A stretch of DNA of 64,000 nucleotides from NCBI GenBank assembly GCA_020205615.1, contig CM035170.1, positions 28,491,568 to 28,555,567 on the forward strand, read 5' to 3'. Position numbers and translations under genes: made by a program. Source of the stretch: Panax quinquefolius. Taxonomy: Eukaryota > Streptophyta > Magnoliopsida > Apiales > Araliaceae. The notes beneath the pieces are model-generated. The model was not told the DNA's origin, did not search any database, and saw nothing but the letters and a program-made list of their open reading frames with translations. This document shows positions 43,824 through 56,051 of the stretch, one piece after another (positions within the stretch are counted from its first letter, which is position 1; every line of letters begins with the position of its first letter).

Positions 43824-46800
43824 CGTAAGAAGTCCCAACTTTTGAATAAAGATTAAATTTTCACAAAATATATATTTTTGAATATTATTATTTGTTAGTT
43901 ATTGGTAATGTCTGATTTGATATAATGTTATAGTTGTGGGTAATATTTACAAATTTTGCAAAATTGTGTGTAAGATCCCAACTTTTGAATAAAGATTGTT
44001 ATATATTTTTTGATATTATGGTGGGATTTGATATAATGTTTAGTTGTGGGAATATTTATAAATTTTAACGAAAGTACTGAATATTAATATTCGATTGGCT
44101 CGGAAATATTCGTTTTAACAGGGAATATTCGTATCATCATTGGTGGACCCCCACAACGGAATTATTGTCGGATTGAGAAAATGACAAAAATAATTTATGA
44201 AAATAATGGCGGAAGTTTTACCGTTAAATTGTTGAACTACCCGGTAGTAAAAAAACTGATGTATGGCGTGGTTGCGTAGTAGCACACGCGGTATTGATTA
44301 TTGATGCTTACATTGAGAAGTTACTCGGTTATACTCAATTATTACTTTCTGATAATTCTTTGCATCATATCTCTCGTATTATTGATTCGATTATTGTCAT
44401 AGTATCATCTGCGAATAATATGTTATTTTATTAAATCAATAATTGAGACGACAAAGTTATTCATATTATTAAATTGCAATATTTACAATGTCTAGAAGTT
44501 ACATCGAGGAGGTTTGGTCACCTAATTGCGCGCGATAGGGAGAAATCCTTATTGAAAGCCCCTCTTTCTTCACAGGAGCGACACGGTTGATAAATATTGT
44601 GAGTTATAATATTAATGATGAATGTTATTAAAATTGAAGTTGTGTTCGGAGTTGAATTTGGAGACGCGGACGTGATATTTGAGTCCAGAACGATGAAATT
44701 AGTAAAAATAGTCTATAAACACAAAATTTTTCTGAAATTCACTATTTGGTCAAAAAGTCAACAGTTGACTTTTTTGGGAAAAGTCAAACTTCAAAATTTC
44801 AAATTTTATATTTTTGATAAAAATGGTTTCATTGTGTTGGAATTATTTGTGTTAGTGAAAATCGACAATTATTTCGATAATAATTGATGTCTTGAGGTTA
44901 TATTGACCAATCGGGTATTTAACCGGATAAATGAGCAATTGATTGCTATTATTTCACATGATTATAACTATTTGTTCACATGTGTATACTATTGTTTCAC
45001 ATTCTTGTTACTATTAGGGGAGTTGGTGCAAGATTGATAATACTTGCATGACTAAGTTAAAAATAGAGGTATAGATGGAGAGTCTTATCTTTGTAATTAC
45101 GTATTTTCACATGTACAGAACTATTGATTCACATAATTTACTATTGAATCACATTATTTACTATTAGGGGAGGTGGTGCAAGTTTGATAATACTTCCATG
45201 ACTAAATTAAAAATAAAGATAAAGTTAGAGGTATTGTACTGAAATATTTCGAGCCCCAAAATGTGCAATTATCGAAACTATATTTTTCTATAAATAGAAG
45301 CTCATTCTTCCTTCATTTCTCACTAATTCACAAAAGCTTTAGAGGCGATTATTATAGAGAGAAATTATAGAAAGAAGAAGAAAAATCTACCTACCTCACT
45401 ATTCCATAAGTATCCGATTTTTTCTAAAGGTAGGTATTATTTATTATTTCTATTATTTCTTTCTTATCTATGAAGAGAACTTACATTATTCCATTCTTTA
45501 TTATTACATTGGAATAACTTTGTATCTGTGCCAGCTACCCTATACTTGGTGAAATTCTTACATTGTTCCATTCTTTATCATTACATTTGGAACATCACAT
45601 GCATGCGTTCTCTACTGGCAGGACACTGGTTTCGTCTTTATTATTACATTGGAATATCACATACATGCATTTTTTCTGGGACTGATTCCGTCTTTATTAT
45701 TACATTGGAATATCACATGCATGCGTTCTTCACGTGGGACTGATTTAAATCTTTATTATTACATTGGAATATCACATGCATGCGTTTTGTGCAGGACTTG
45801 ATTCCATCTTTATTATTACATTTGGAATATCCATGTATGTGCGTTTTCACGACACGACTGATTCCGTTATTTATTATTACATTGGAATAACTTTTGCTGT
45901 CTGCGATCTATCGCATGCACAGTGATTTCTTTTGTTATTCCATTCCTTATTATACTCGGTTTGGTTAAAGTTTTGACTTATATACTCCATGAAATTAGTG
46001 GAATATCCTTGATATTTGCGCTTCATCGATATCTTTTCATGGAAATATTCTTACGAGCATTCTTGAATTTTACTCTACAAAGAAATATCATGTTGACAAT
46101 TTGGAAGTTATTAGTTCTGGATAAATTAATTCTTGAACTTGTTTTATTGAATTCTTATATCATTGTCATCATCCTCATGTTTATATTTTGTTGAAAGTCA
46201 TACATGGCCTATAGTGCATAGATGGACTTGGTATGATTATGACCAGGGATTATTCGGTGTAATCATGGCCGTAATGTTACAAATGATGTGGTAAAAGTCC
46301 TCATTGGCCGTAGTGCATTGATGGACAATTGTTGGCATGATCATGACCATTAATGAATACACAAATATTCTTGGCCCGTGAGTGCATGGATAATTGTGGT
46401 GCATGATACTAAAAGAATATCCTTGGTAGTAGTGCGGGGGGTGATTCGATGATGTGGATTATTTATTAAGTTGAGTCCCGGCGATAAAAGTGATGAAAAA
46501 CCTTTTAAATCATAAAAGATAGTAGATTTTATTCTCTACTGACTCTTTTAATGGATTGCTTGTTCATTTGCTATGTTAAACTTGATGGTTGTTATATTGT
46601 ATCGGTTTAACAACTTTGTTGAAGGCTAACGATAATATATTACGCATTATCTTAGTCATAATATTTTTCTCTCTTGGGCTAGTTGAGCTCACCCTTTTAC
46701 TTTTATTGTTCTCTTGAAATGAGAACGTGGCGAGGGACTAGTCGGGGAAACGGAGTGATGGACGAGATGATAGCATTAGTAGTCCTCACTATTCGGTGAA

Positions 46801-46998
46801 ATAGTGGAAAATAAATGTAATAATATTGAATTTGAGTTTGAATATTGTCTAGGCGCGACAATATTTGTATTAAAACTCACAACTTATGTTTTGTCGTACT
46901 TTACCACGCAGTTTGTATATTTAAGTTGTATTTGTATTACATACCATGTATTTGGCGACTCGAGAATAGGTGATGTATACCTATTTTGGGGCGTCATG
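43824..46998 (+). mobile_element. 5' LTR of element E with a doubled start
   Basis: The LTR start appears at about 43824 (TAAGAAGTCCCAACTTTTG) and again at 43969 (TGTAAGATCCCAACTTTTG), each followed by related text. The second copy continues into the full LTR. Landmarks are the U3 hairpin at 44535-44552, TATAAATAG at 45289, a donor AAAG|GTAGGT at 45430, eight units of a 56-bp repeat at 45489-45905, hairpin cassettes at 46195-46440, and a terminal hairpin at 46841-46865. It ends GGGGCGTCATG at about 46998. Confidence 0.85.
45489..45905 (+). repeat. 56-bp minisatellite with CATGCATG (RY) cores, 5' LTR of element E
   Basis: About eight units reading CTTTATTATTACATTGGAAT, ATCACATGCATGCGTT, then a GGACTGATT-type spacer. 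The core CATGCATG is the RY motif bound by plant B3 seed regulators such as FUS3 and ABI3. The same array lies in the 3' LTR (53362-53780), and related units are in element A on the minus strand (1800-2040). Spacers differ strangely between the two LTRs. Confidence 0.88.
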
Positions 46999-47016
46999 AT
47001 TAATATCAAAGCTTAG
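46999..47016 (+). other. Degraded primer binding site of element E
   Basis: ATTAATATCAAAGCTTAGGG-like text after the LTR end. It shares the TATCAAAGCTTAGGG core with element B but lost the TTGG start. Confidence 0.6.
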
Positions 47017-47182
47017 GGATATGATCCTGGCTAAGATGTGAGACTAGAACTAGGAGGGAGAGCGGAAATTCCTTCGCTACTATGACCTACCTAAGTTTAT
47101 TTGGTATTTAATTGGTCGGTCGAGTGTAGGGATAATATGTTTCATGTCAATTAACCCTTGTTTTGTGGCGGTGTTTTTTGAA

Positions 47183-48240
47183 ATGGCATCCGAGAATGTT
47201 GAGAACATCAATGGAGCACGAGGAGACCGTTGAGTCTCCACGGATCGATAACCGGAGACAATGTGCATCGAGGAAGGCGACAATCCTCATGCAAACAACA
47301 ACACTTGACCAAATGATGAGCGATGGAATGTTCCGAGGCTTCATGCAATTCATGCGACATCGGTGAGCGCGGCTCTGTCCAAAATGCGGTGGAAACACTG
47401 GCAACTCTCGGACGGTCACATGAAAGCGATTCGAGCTGGGACCACGGAGTTTATTGGAGAGCCAAAACCACTTAAGGCGGAAGCATGGATAAAGCAGATA
47501 ACCAAGATATTTGATGTCTTGGGATGCTCAGAGAAACAAAGGTTCCTTCGCCACCTTTATGTTGCGTGAAGAGGCGATTCTTGGTGGGAATATGTAAAAG
47601 CGTTACCGACTGGCCTTTTCAAGATGTCTTGGGAGAAGTTCGAAAGAGTTTTCAACGACAAGTACTTTCCCAAAAGTATTAAATCACATGAAGGAGGTGG
47701 AGTTTATCAAGTTGGAACAAAACAATATGATCGTGTCGCATGTCTGAGGCTAAATTTGCGGAGTTATCCGGTTTGCATCCCATTTGGTTGATAATGAGGA
47801 AGCGAATGACCGAATGTTTTAAGAGGTTTGAAACCGAGATACGATAATATCTTATTTCTCATAAAGCGTGTTTGTATTCGGATGTTGTAAATAGGGCTCG
47901 GTTGTTGGAGCGCGATAACGAGTCAACACAACCAAGAGAAAGCGGTGGCGAGAATGAAAATACCGATGGTAACGATCATCTAAGCGGTGACAACAAGCGT
48001 GGAGGAATCAACATGCGAAAATGGTAACCACTTGGTGGTAATCATAGCGAAGACAATAAAAATGGACATTTCAAGAAAAGGAGATTCAATGATGATGGAA
48101 AGGCGTCGGCACCGACACCCGTTGTTAAGGAAGGAGAATGACCACCTATCATATGCTTCAAATGCGGAGGGAGGAGGACACATCGGTCAAAAGCTGTGCG
48201 ATGCCATCAAAGCGTGTTATAATTGTGGAAGAAAGGTCAC
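47183..48240 (+). pseudogene. gag of element E, heavily frameshifted
   Basis: The ATG at 47183 starts MASENVENINGAR, as in element A. Blocks follow in changing frames: MSDGMFRGFMQFM at 47315-47355, GEPKPLKAEAWIKQITKIFD with VLGCSEKQR at 47459-47545, FNDKYF-like text near 47655, MKEVEFIKLEQNN-like text near 47690, and an Asn/Gly-rich tail. The zinc knuckle at about 48210-48255 (CYNCGRK then a lost base, then LARFC) is split by a frameshift. Many breaks fall where element A has CAG or CTG. Confidence 0.8.
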
Positions 48241-48329
48241 TTAGCTCGATTTTGTCGTTCACCGAAGACAAATTCAATAGGATGGAGAGCACCAAAGGCC
48301 GTCCCGAGAAAAGTCAAAGCCGGTAGTGC

Positions 48330-48900
48330 AAGGAGGCGTTTGTTGTGACCTCCCGAAAAGCAAGGAACCCAAACGAGGTTATCACGGGTAAGCTTATCAT
48401 AAACTCTAGTGAAGTCTATACCTTATTTGATCTGGGTTCTACCCATTCTTTTATTTCTCCTACTTGCGCTCAACGTTTAAATTTGACTCGGAGAAATTAG
48501 ACTTTGACTTATCTGTTGAAACTCCATTAGGAGAAACCTTCATTACATCCACTTTTTTATAAGTCTTGTTTGATTCAAATCGGTAACCATACGTTACTGT
48601 CGATCTTATCTCCTTAAAAATACTTGCATTTGACGTGATTCTAGGGATTGATTGGTTAACTACTCATTATGCTAAAATTGATTGTTTTAAATAAGGTTGT
48701 TAGCTTTCATATTCCTAATAAACCTATTATGCGAATTCAAGCGACCAAACCATTAAAATCAATCACGGTCATCTCAAGCCATAAAGCTATTCGTTTATTG
48801 AAAAATGGATGTCAAGCTTTCTTAGCTCATATCACAGATTTAAACAAAAATAAATCGATTTGAAGGATATTTCTATTGTTAATAAATTTCTGGCGTATTC
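48330..48900 (+). pseudogene. Protease of element E
   Basis: VITGKLIINSSEVYTLFD leads to the active site LFDLGSTHSFISP, where the usual DTGS is DLGS. The second block ILGIDWLTTH lies near 48640. Breaks occur near 48495, 48560 and 48690. The linker HIPNKPIMRIQATKPLKSIT is open in 48669-48863. Confidence 0.8.
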
Positions 48901-48959
48901 CTGAAGAACTTCTGGCCTACCCCCGGCGTGAAGTTGAATTTTGTATCGACCTTGAACAT

Positions 48960-49690
48960 GGTAAAAAACCCATTTCAAAAGCCCCATATCGAATGGCTCT
49001 ATTGAACTTGAGAGTTAAAGACCCAATTGAAGGAATTGTTAGACATTGGTTTCATTAAATCTAAATCGTCTCTCCTTGGGGTGCTCTGTTACTATTCATG
49101 AAGAAGAAAAAGATGGGAGTATCGACTTTGTATTGATTATCGGGAGTTGAATCATGTCACCATCAAAATAAGTACCCATTGCCATGTATTGATGACTGTT
49201 TGATCGATTACAAGGAGCACAATTTTTTCAAAGATCGATCTTAGTTACGGATATCATCAATTTGAAGGTTAAAAGCGAGGATATTCAAAGATTGCCTTGA
49301 GAACTCGATGCGGGCATTATGAATTCTTAGTCATGTCTTTTGGATTGACTAATGCTCCTCTTTGCCTTCATGGATATGATGAACCAAGTATTCAAGGAAT
49401 ATTTGGATATTTGGATCACTTTGTGGTCGTCTTTATTGATGACATCCTTATTTATTCCAAAAGCCGTGAAGATCATGAGCAACACTTGAGGCTGATACTC
49501 CAAAAGCTTCGTGAATATAAGCTTTATGCCAAGTTAAAGAAATGCGAGTTCTGGCTTGAGGAAGTAGCATTCCTTGGGCACGTAGTATCAAGTCATGGAA
49601 TATCCGTTGACCCGGCAAAGATTGAAGCTATTCAAAGTGGGAGAAACCCAAATCGATGACCAAATCGTAGCTTTCTCGGTTTAGGCTGGT
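48960..49690 (+). pseudogene. Reverse transcriptase of element E
   Basis: Pieces in several frames: a [17 protein letters not shown] block near 49020-49060, a [17 protein letters not shown] block at about 49125-49165, and a KIDLSYGYHQ-like block at 49230-49260. Then the open stretch 49297-49659 has [35 protein letters not shown] with the catalytic FIDD, and [20 protein letters not shown]. It ends with a broken thumb ([21 protein letters not shown], one base off). Confidence 0.83.
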
Positions 49691-49705
49691 TATTATCGGA
49701 GATTC

Positions 49706-50230
49706 GTGGAAGGATTTTCTCGAATCGCTACTCCATTAACTCAGCTGACTCGGAAAGATACAAAGTTCGGTTGGAGCGAGGAATGTGAAAAGAGTTTTCA
49801 AGAACTCAAAAGGAGACTCATTTCAATTTTGTTACGACAATACCATCTGGTTCGGAGGATTTGTCATCTACTGATGATGCTTGAGGCAAAGGTTAGGATG
49901 TGTTCTCATGCAACATGGGAAAGTCATAGCCTATGCCTCTCAAGACAACTCAAAAAGAATATGAGAGGAATTATCCTACTCATGATCTAGAGTTAGCGAG
50001 TTAGCATTGTTATCTTCGCACTTAAAATTTGGAGGCATTACTTGTATGGAGAGAAAGTGGAGATCTTTACGGATCATAAAAGCCTCAAATATTTCTTCAC
50101 TCAAAAGGAACTCAACATGCGACAACGACGTTGGCTTGAATCTGTTGAAAGATTATGATCATACCATCGAATACCATCTGGAAAAAGCGAGCGTGGTAGG
50201 TGGCGCATTGAGTAGAAGATCATATGCGGA
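49706..50230 (+). pseudogene. RNase H of element E
   Basis: [20 protein letters not shown] is intact. The D-A-S block is damaged (TACTGATGATGCTTGAGGC in place of a YSDASGK coding run). The [17 protein letters not shown] block has one extra A. The final [21 protein letters not shown] block near 50065-50110 has been altered in one or two positions. Confidence 0.8.
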
Positions 50231-50519
50231 TGCACGAGTGCAATATTCACAACACAAAAGCCCATTTTGTATGACTTGCAAAGGATGGAGATAGAGTTAA
50301 AGACTCCGGGGACCCATGTGATGATGGCGAATATCTGAGTAGAACCGACTTTAATTGATAAAGTTAAAGTTGCTCAAGTTATGATCCGGAGTGATGATGC
50401 GTATGAGGAAGAAAAAGTGCAAGAAGGTGCTATCTTAGGAAGCAAGAATCGATGAAGAAGGAATACTTGAGTCAACTCCGGACTTTGTGTTCTAACGACC
50501 ACGATTTAAAGTATAAAAT

Positions 50520-51480
50520 CATGATGGGCGCACAACACACCGTTTGCAATCCATCACAGGAGTACCAAAATGTATCGTGATCTTAAATCATACATTTTGG
50601 TGGAGCAATATGAAGAGAGATATAGCGCTTATTTATCTCAAGGTGTCTAATTTGTCAACGAGTTAAAGCGAGCATCAAGTACCAAAAGGTCCATTGCAAC
50701 CACTTGAAATTCCGAATGGAAGTGGGAGCACATTACCATGGATTTAGTTCTTGGTCTTCCCAAAGTTTCTCAAGGCGTAGATGCGATTTGGGTCATTGTT
50801 GATAGATTGACCAAGTCTGCTCATTTCTTACCGATCGAAAACTTATACACTTGAGCGTCTTGCTCGTATGTATATAAACGAGGTTGTAAGATTGCATGGT
50901 ATGCGGTATCCATAGTTTCTACGATCGAGACCCAAGATTCACTTCAAGATTTTGGGTTAGTTTGCAAAAAATCTATGAGCGCAGTTTATGATTTAGCTCG
51001 GCATATCATCCTCGAGACGGAATGGGCGGTCGGAGAGGACGATTCAAACTCTTGAAGATCTATTAAGACTACTGTGTCCTTGACTTCAGGGAAGTTGGGA
51101 CAAGTTCTTACCATTGGTGGAGTTTTCCTACAACAACGATTATCAAGCAAAATATTGGCATGGCTCCATTCGAGGCGTTGTATGGAAGAAAGTGTCATTC
51201 TCGATATCTTTGGGATGAGGTGGGTGAAACAACGTTGTTGGGACGAGAGTTGATGCGTATGACTACGGAAAAGATTCAAATGATCCGACAACGTATAAAA
51301 ACCTCACAAGATCGACAAAAGAGTTATCTTGATCTTCATTGAAAGGGCGTAGAATTCGATATTGGAGATCATGTGTTGTTACGTGTTGCTCCATGGAAAG
51401 GAGTTACAAGATTTGGAAAGAGAGGAAAGCTCGATCCTCGATTCATTGGCCCATTTTAATCCTCGATCGGTAGGAACGTG
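50520..51480 (+). pseudogene. Integrase of element E
   Basis: The HHCC start is near 50520-50660. The core shows [24 protein letters not shown] residues, [20 protein letters not shown] residues, a DRDPRF-like block near 50930 and a damaged DGQSE block near 51035. The open stretch 51160-51342 has MAPFEALYGRKCHS and IQMIRQRIKTSQDRQKSYLD. GDHVLLRVAPWKGVTRF follows after a TGA at 51340, where relatives have a CGA (Arg) codon. Confidence 0.8.
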
Positions 51481-51559
51481 TGGCTATAGACTTGCGTTAC
51501 CTTAGTAGTATGTCTCGTGTTCATAACATTTTCCACATATCCATATTACGTAAATATGT

Positions 51560-51808
51560 GAAAGACCGAACCACATTATTGAGTTAGAACCGGACGAAAT
51601 AGAGGAAGATTTAACGTATGAAGAGGTTCTGTTAAAATCTTGGATAAGAAGGAACATATTCTACGCTCGAGGTTATACCTCAAGTCAAAGTTTTGTGGAG
51701 AAACCACGATGTTGAGGAAATGACACAGGAGTTAGAATCTAAAATGAAATCAAAGTATCCTCACCTCTTGACATACAGTCACACCCTAATTTCGAGGATG
51801 AAATTTCA
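51560..51808 (+). pseudogene. Chromodomain of element E
   Basis: LEPDEIEEDLTYEE-like residues, then a KILDKKEHILR-like block with one lost base, then VIPQVKVLWRNHDVEEMT-like residues and KYPHLL before the polypurine tract AGAAGGGGAGG. Confidence 0.75.
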
Positions 51809-51821
51809 TAAGAAGGGGAGG

Positions 51822-54686
51822 TGTAAGACCCAACTTTTTGAATAAAGATTAAATTTTCTCGAAATATATTTTTGAATATTATGGTGTGGATTTGATATAA
51901 TGTTATAGTTGTGGGTAATATTTACAAATTTTGCAAAATACTGTGTTGTTGTTATATAATATTGATTGGTGGGGAATATTCGTTTTAACGAGGAATATTA
52001 AATACAATGGCACAATCATTGGTGGACCCCCATGCGGAATTATTATTGGGATTGAGAAAACGACAAAAATACTTTATGAAAATAACGGCGGAAGTTTTAC
52101 AGTTAAGCTGTTGAACTACCCGGTAGTAAAAAATCTGATGATGTCTGGCGTGGTTGCATAGTAGCACACGGTATTGATTATTGATGCTTCGTGAAAGTCA
52201 CTCGGTTATACTCAATTATTGCTACGATAATTCTTTGCATCATATCTCTCGTATTATTGATTCGATTATTGTCATATATCATCTGCATAATATGTTATTT
52301 TATTAAATCAATAATTGAGGCGACAAAGTTATTCATATTATTAAATTGCAATATTTACAATGTCTAGAAGTTACATCGAGGAGAGGTTTGGTCACCTAAT
52401 TGCGGCATGATAGGGAGAAATCCTTATTGGAAAGCCCCTTTTTCACAGGAGCGATCGGTTGATAAATATTGTGAGTTATAATATTAATGATGAATGTTAT
52501 TAAAATTGAAGTTGTGTTCGGAGTTGAATTTGGAGACGCGGACGTGATATTTGAGTCCGGAACGATGAAATTAGTAAAAATAGTCTATAAACACAAAATT
52601 TTTCGGAATTCACTATTTGGTCAAAAAGTCAACAGTTGACTTTTTTGGGAAAAGTCAAACTTCAAAATTTCAAAATTTATATTTTTGATAAAAATGGTTT
52701 CATTGTGTTGGAATTATTTGTGTTAGTGAAAATCGACAATTATTTCGATAATAATTGATGTCTGGAGGTTATATTGACCCGATCGAATTATTTAACCAGG
52801 ATAAATGAGCAATTGATTGCTATTATTTCACATGATTATAACTATTTGTTCACATGTGTATACTATTGTTTCACATTCTTGTTACTATTAGGGGAGTTGG
52901 TGCAAGATTGATAATACTTGCATGACTAAGTTAAAAATGGAGGTATAGATGGAGGTATTATCTTGTAATTACATATTTTCACATGTCTAGAACTATTGAT
53001 TCACATAATTTACTATTGAATCACATTATTTACTATTAGGGGAGGTGGTGCAAGTTTGATAATACTTCCATGACTAAATTAAAAATAAAGGAAAAGTTGG
53101 AGGTATTGTACTGAAATTTTTTGAGCCCCAAAACGTGCGATTATCGAAACTATATTTTTCTATAAATAGAAGCTCATTCTTCCTTCATTTCTCACCAATT
53201 CACAAAAGCTTTAGATCGATTATTATAGAGAAAATATAGAAAAGAAGAAGAAAGTCTCTGCTACCTCACTATTCGATATCCGAGTTTTTCTAAGGTAGGG
53301 AATATTATTTGTTGTACTGTGTAGGGAGTATTATTTCTTTCTTATCTATGAAGAAACTTACATTATTCCATTCTTTATTATTACATTGGAATAACTTTTG
53401 TATCTGTGGGCTACCCTATACTTGGTGAAATTCTTACATTGTTCCATTCTTTATCATTACATTGGAACATCACATGCATGCGTTCTTCTACGCAGGACCT
53501 AGTTCCATCTTTATTATTACATTGGAATATCACATGCATGCATTTCACCGGACTGATTAGTCTTTATTATTACATTTGAATATCACATGCATGCGTTCTA
53601 CAGGACTGATTAAATCTTTATTATTTTGTGGAATATCACATGCATGCGTTTTATGTGGGACTGATTAAATCTTTATTATTACATTGGAATATCACATGCG
53701 TGCGTTTTTCTGTGGGACTGATTCCGTTATTTATTATTACATTGGAATAACACGCATGTGCGATCTATCGCATGCACGGTGATTTCTTTTGTTATTCCAT
53801 TCCTTATTATACTCGGTTGGTTAAAGTTTTGACTTCATACTCCATGAAATTAGTGGAATATCCTTGATATTTGTGCTTCATCCGATATCTTTTCATGGAA
53901 ATATTCTTACGAGCATTCTTGAATTTTACTCTACAAAGCGATATCATGTTGACAATTTGGGCGTTATTAGTTCTGGATAAAATAATTCTTGAACTTGTTT
54001 TATTGAATTCTTATATCATTGTCATCATCCTCATGTTTATATTTTGTTGAAAGTCATCTGGTGGCCTATAGTGCATAGATGGACTTGGTATGATTATGAC
54101 CGAGGATTATTGATTGTAATCATGGTAGTAATGTTACAAATGATGTGGTAAAAGTCCTCATTGGCCCGTAGTGCATTGATGGGCGAGTTGTTGGCATGAT
54201 CATGACCATTATTGAATACACAAATATTCTTGGCCCGTAGTGCATGGATAATTGTGGTCGTGATACTAAAGAATATCCTTGGTAGTAGTGCGAGGGTGAT
54301 TCGATGATGTGGATTATTTATTAAAATTTGAGTCCCGTGATAAAAGTGATGAAAAACCTTTTAAATCATAAAAGATAGTAGATTTTATTCTCTACTTGAC
54401 TCTTTTAATGGATTGCTTGTTCATTGCGATTAAACTTGATGGTTGTTATATTGTATCGGTTTAACAACTTTGTTGAAGGCTAACGATAATATATTACGCA
54501 TTATCTTAGTCATAATATTTCTCTTGGGCTAGTTGAGCTCACCCTTTTACTTTTATTGTTCTCTTGAGAAATGAGAATGTAGCGAGGGACTAGTCGGGGA
54601 ATGGAGTAGCGGACTAGATGATAGCATTAGTAGTCCTCACTATTCGATGAAATAGTGGAAAATAAAGGTAATAATATTGAGTATTT
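51822..54686 (+). mobile_element. 3' LTR of element E, right end missing
   Basis: Starts TGTAAGACCCAACTTTTTG at 51822. It carries the U3 hairpin at 52410-52427, TATAAATAG at 53161, the 56-bp repeat array at 53362-53780 and hairpin cassettes at 54050-54300. It stops at about 54686 in the text that follows GAAATAGTGGAAAATAAA, before the terminal hairpin and TCACA end found in the 5' LTR. Confidence 0.87.
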
Positions 54687-56051
54687 TTTGCTTTGTTTTC
54701 AAAAGCAGTATAACATTGTCCTTTTTTTTTCCTAAGTTGATTGGTTGAAATTTTCTCCTGCATTCATTTCCAAAGTATCGGCCTTCAACCAATAAAAAGA
54801 AAGAGAAAAGTTAGACATGTGCAGGAAGTTAGGCGGAGAAAAAAGTTTGGCAGAGTTAGGCATATTTATTTGATTTTCCTTCGAGGTTGCACTATAAAAG
54901 GGGAGGCAACCTCCTTCCTAAACACACCAAAAATCTCAAGCATTCCTATTTCAATATTGTGAGTATTTCTTTTGAGTATAAGAATACTTTGAGTGTAGCT
55001 TTTAGTGCAAAATTTTAGCAAGATAATATCCGTTATTCCAGTCAAATCTAGTTTTCTACTAAGGTAAAAGATATTATTTTATTTCAATACTCGTAAGAAA
55101 TATCATTTTCTTTCATAGTCCATATTATGTAAGTGATATTATTTCATTTTATATTCCTAAATTTAAACTTACTATGGTAAGTGTTGCTTCTATAATTCCT
55201 AAAATAATTAGAAATTCCTTAATAATTGTGCTTCTTCTAATATCATTTCAATCGATATTGATATAAACTTTCTTATTAAAATTTAATCTTTTTATTTCAG
55301 GGTACTTATCATGGGTACTATTCATACAATACTATTCATGGGTAATATTCATACGATACTATTCATACGGTACTATTCATTAGTACTATTCACAACAGAA
55401 TTTAATTTTCTTTTATGTCCAAATTATTTTTGATACATGAATATCATTCTTGAATTTTACTCCACAATTAGTTATCATGTTGACAATTTGGATATTCTTG
55501 AACTCGGGATAAAATGAATTATAAATCTATAATATTTATCATTGATCTCACTTGATTGATTCTTATATCATTGTCATCATCCTCATGCTTATATTGTGGT
55601 GAAAGTCATTCTTTGGCAGTAGTGCAAAAGATGGAATTTGTTGATTGGTATGATTATGACCAGGAATTGTGTATTGGTATAATCATAACCTTTACTGTTA
55701 CAGATAAAGGTTTATGGTGAAAGTTCTCTTTGGCCCATAATGCATAGATGGACAGATGTGTGACATGATCATAACCACTGGTGATGCAAACGATTATCTT
55801 TGGCCCGTAGTGCATAGATAATTCGTTGATTAGAAATATTTATTGATTGGTGTTACATGGATAAAATATTTATGATGGACTTTTAAATCATAGAATATAG
55901 TAGACATCATGCAGTTGTTGATCTAAAACTTGTTGTCTATTGTATTCTATCAGATATTTCCCTATTGAGGACTAAGGATAATTTATTCTACATTATCTTA
56001 GTTATAATATTCTTTACTGGGCTGGTTGAGCTCACCTTTTTCTTTTAGTTC
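54687..56051 (+). mobile_element. 3' LTR of element D, second fragment
   Basis: Resumes with GCTTTGTTTTCAAAAGCAGT, matching the 5' LTR from about 34060. It carries TATAAAAGG near 54893, a donor AAG|GTAAAAG near 55061, ACTATTCAT repeats near 55310-55390, and cassettes at 55605-55830. It runs to TCTTTTAGTTC, where the third-type solo LTR begins. Confidence 0.87.

Larger units (their letters stand above)
43824..54686 (+). mobile_element. Ty3/gypsy element E, nested in the 3' LTR of element D
   Basis: A complete internal region with a full 5' LTR and a 3' LTR cut short by about 300 bp at its end (54686). It is the same LTR family as element A. Because the right end is missing and about 700 bp of D's LTR is absent, this is not a simple insertion. 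No target duplication can be read. Coding parts are broken by many small indels. Confidence 0.85.

Noticed and set aside
44615..44887. 90-codon frame in the 5' LTR of element E
   Set aside because: Lies in U3 between the hairpin block and the TATA box. The 3' LTR copy at 52490-52760 carries a frameshift (lost bases near 52605), and no family is recognised.
54741..54962. 73-codon basic frame in the LTR of element D
   Set aside because: Covers the TATA box and leader of the LTR. The matching 5' LTR region (from about 34110) does not keep the frame.
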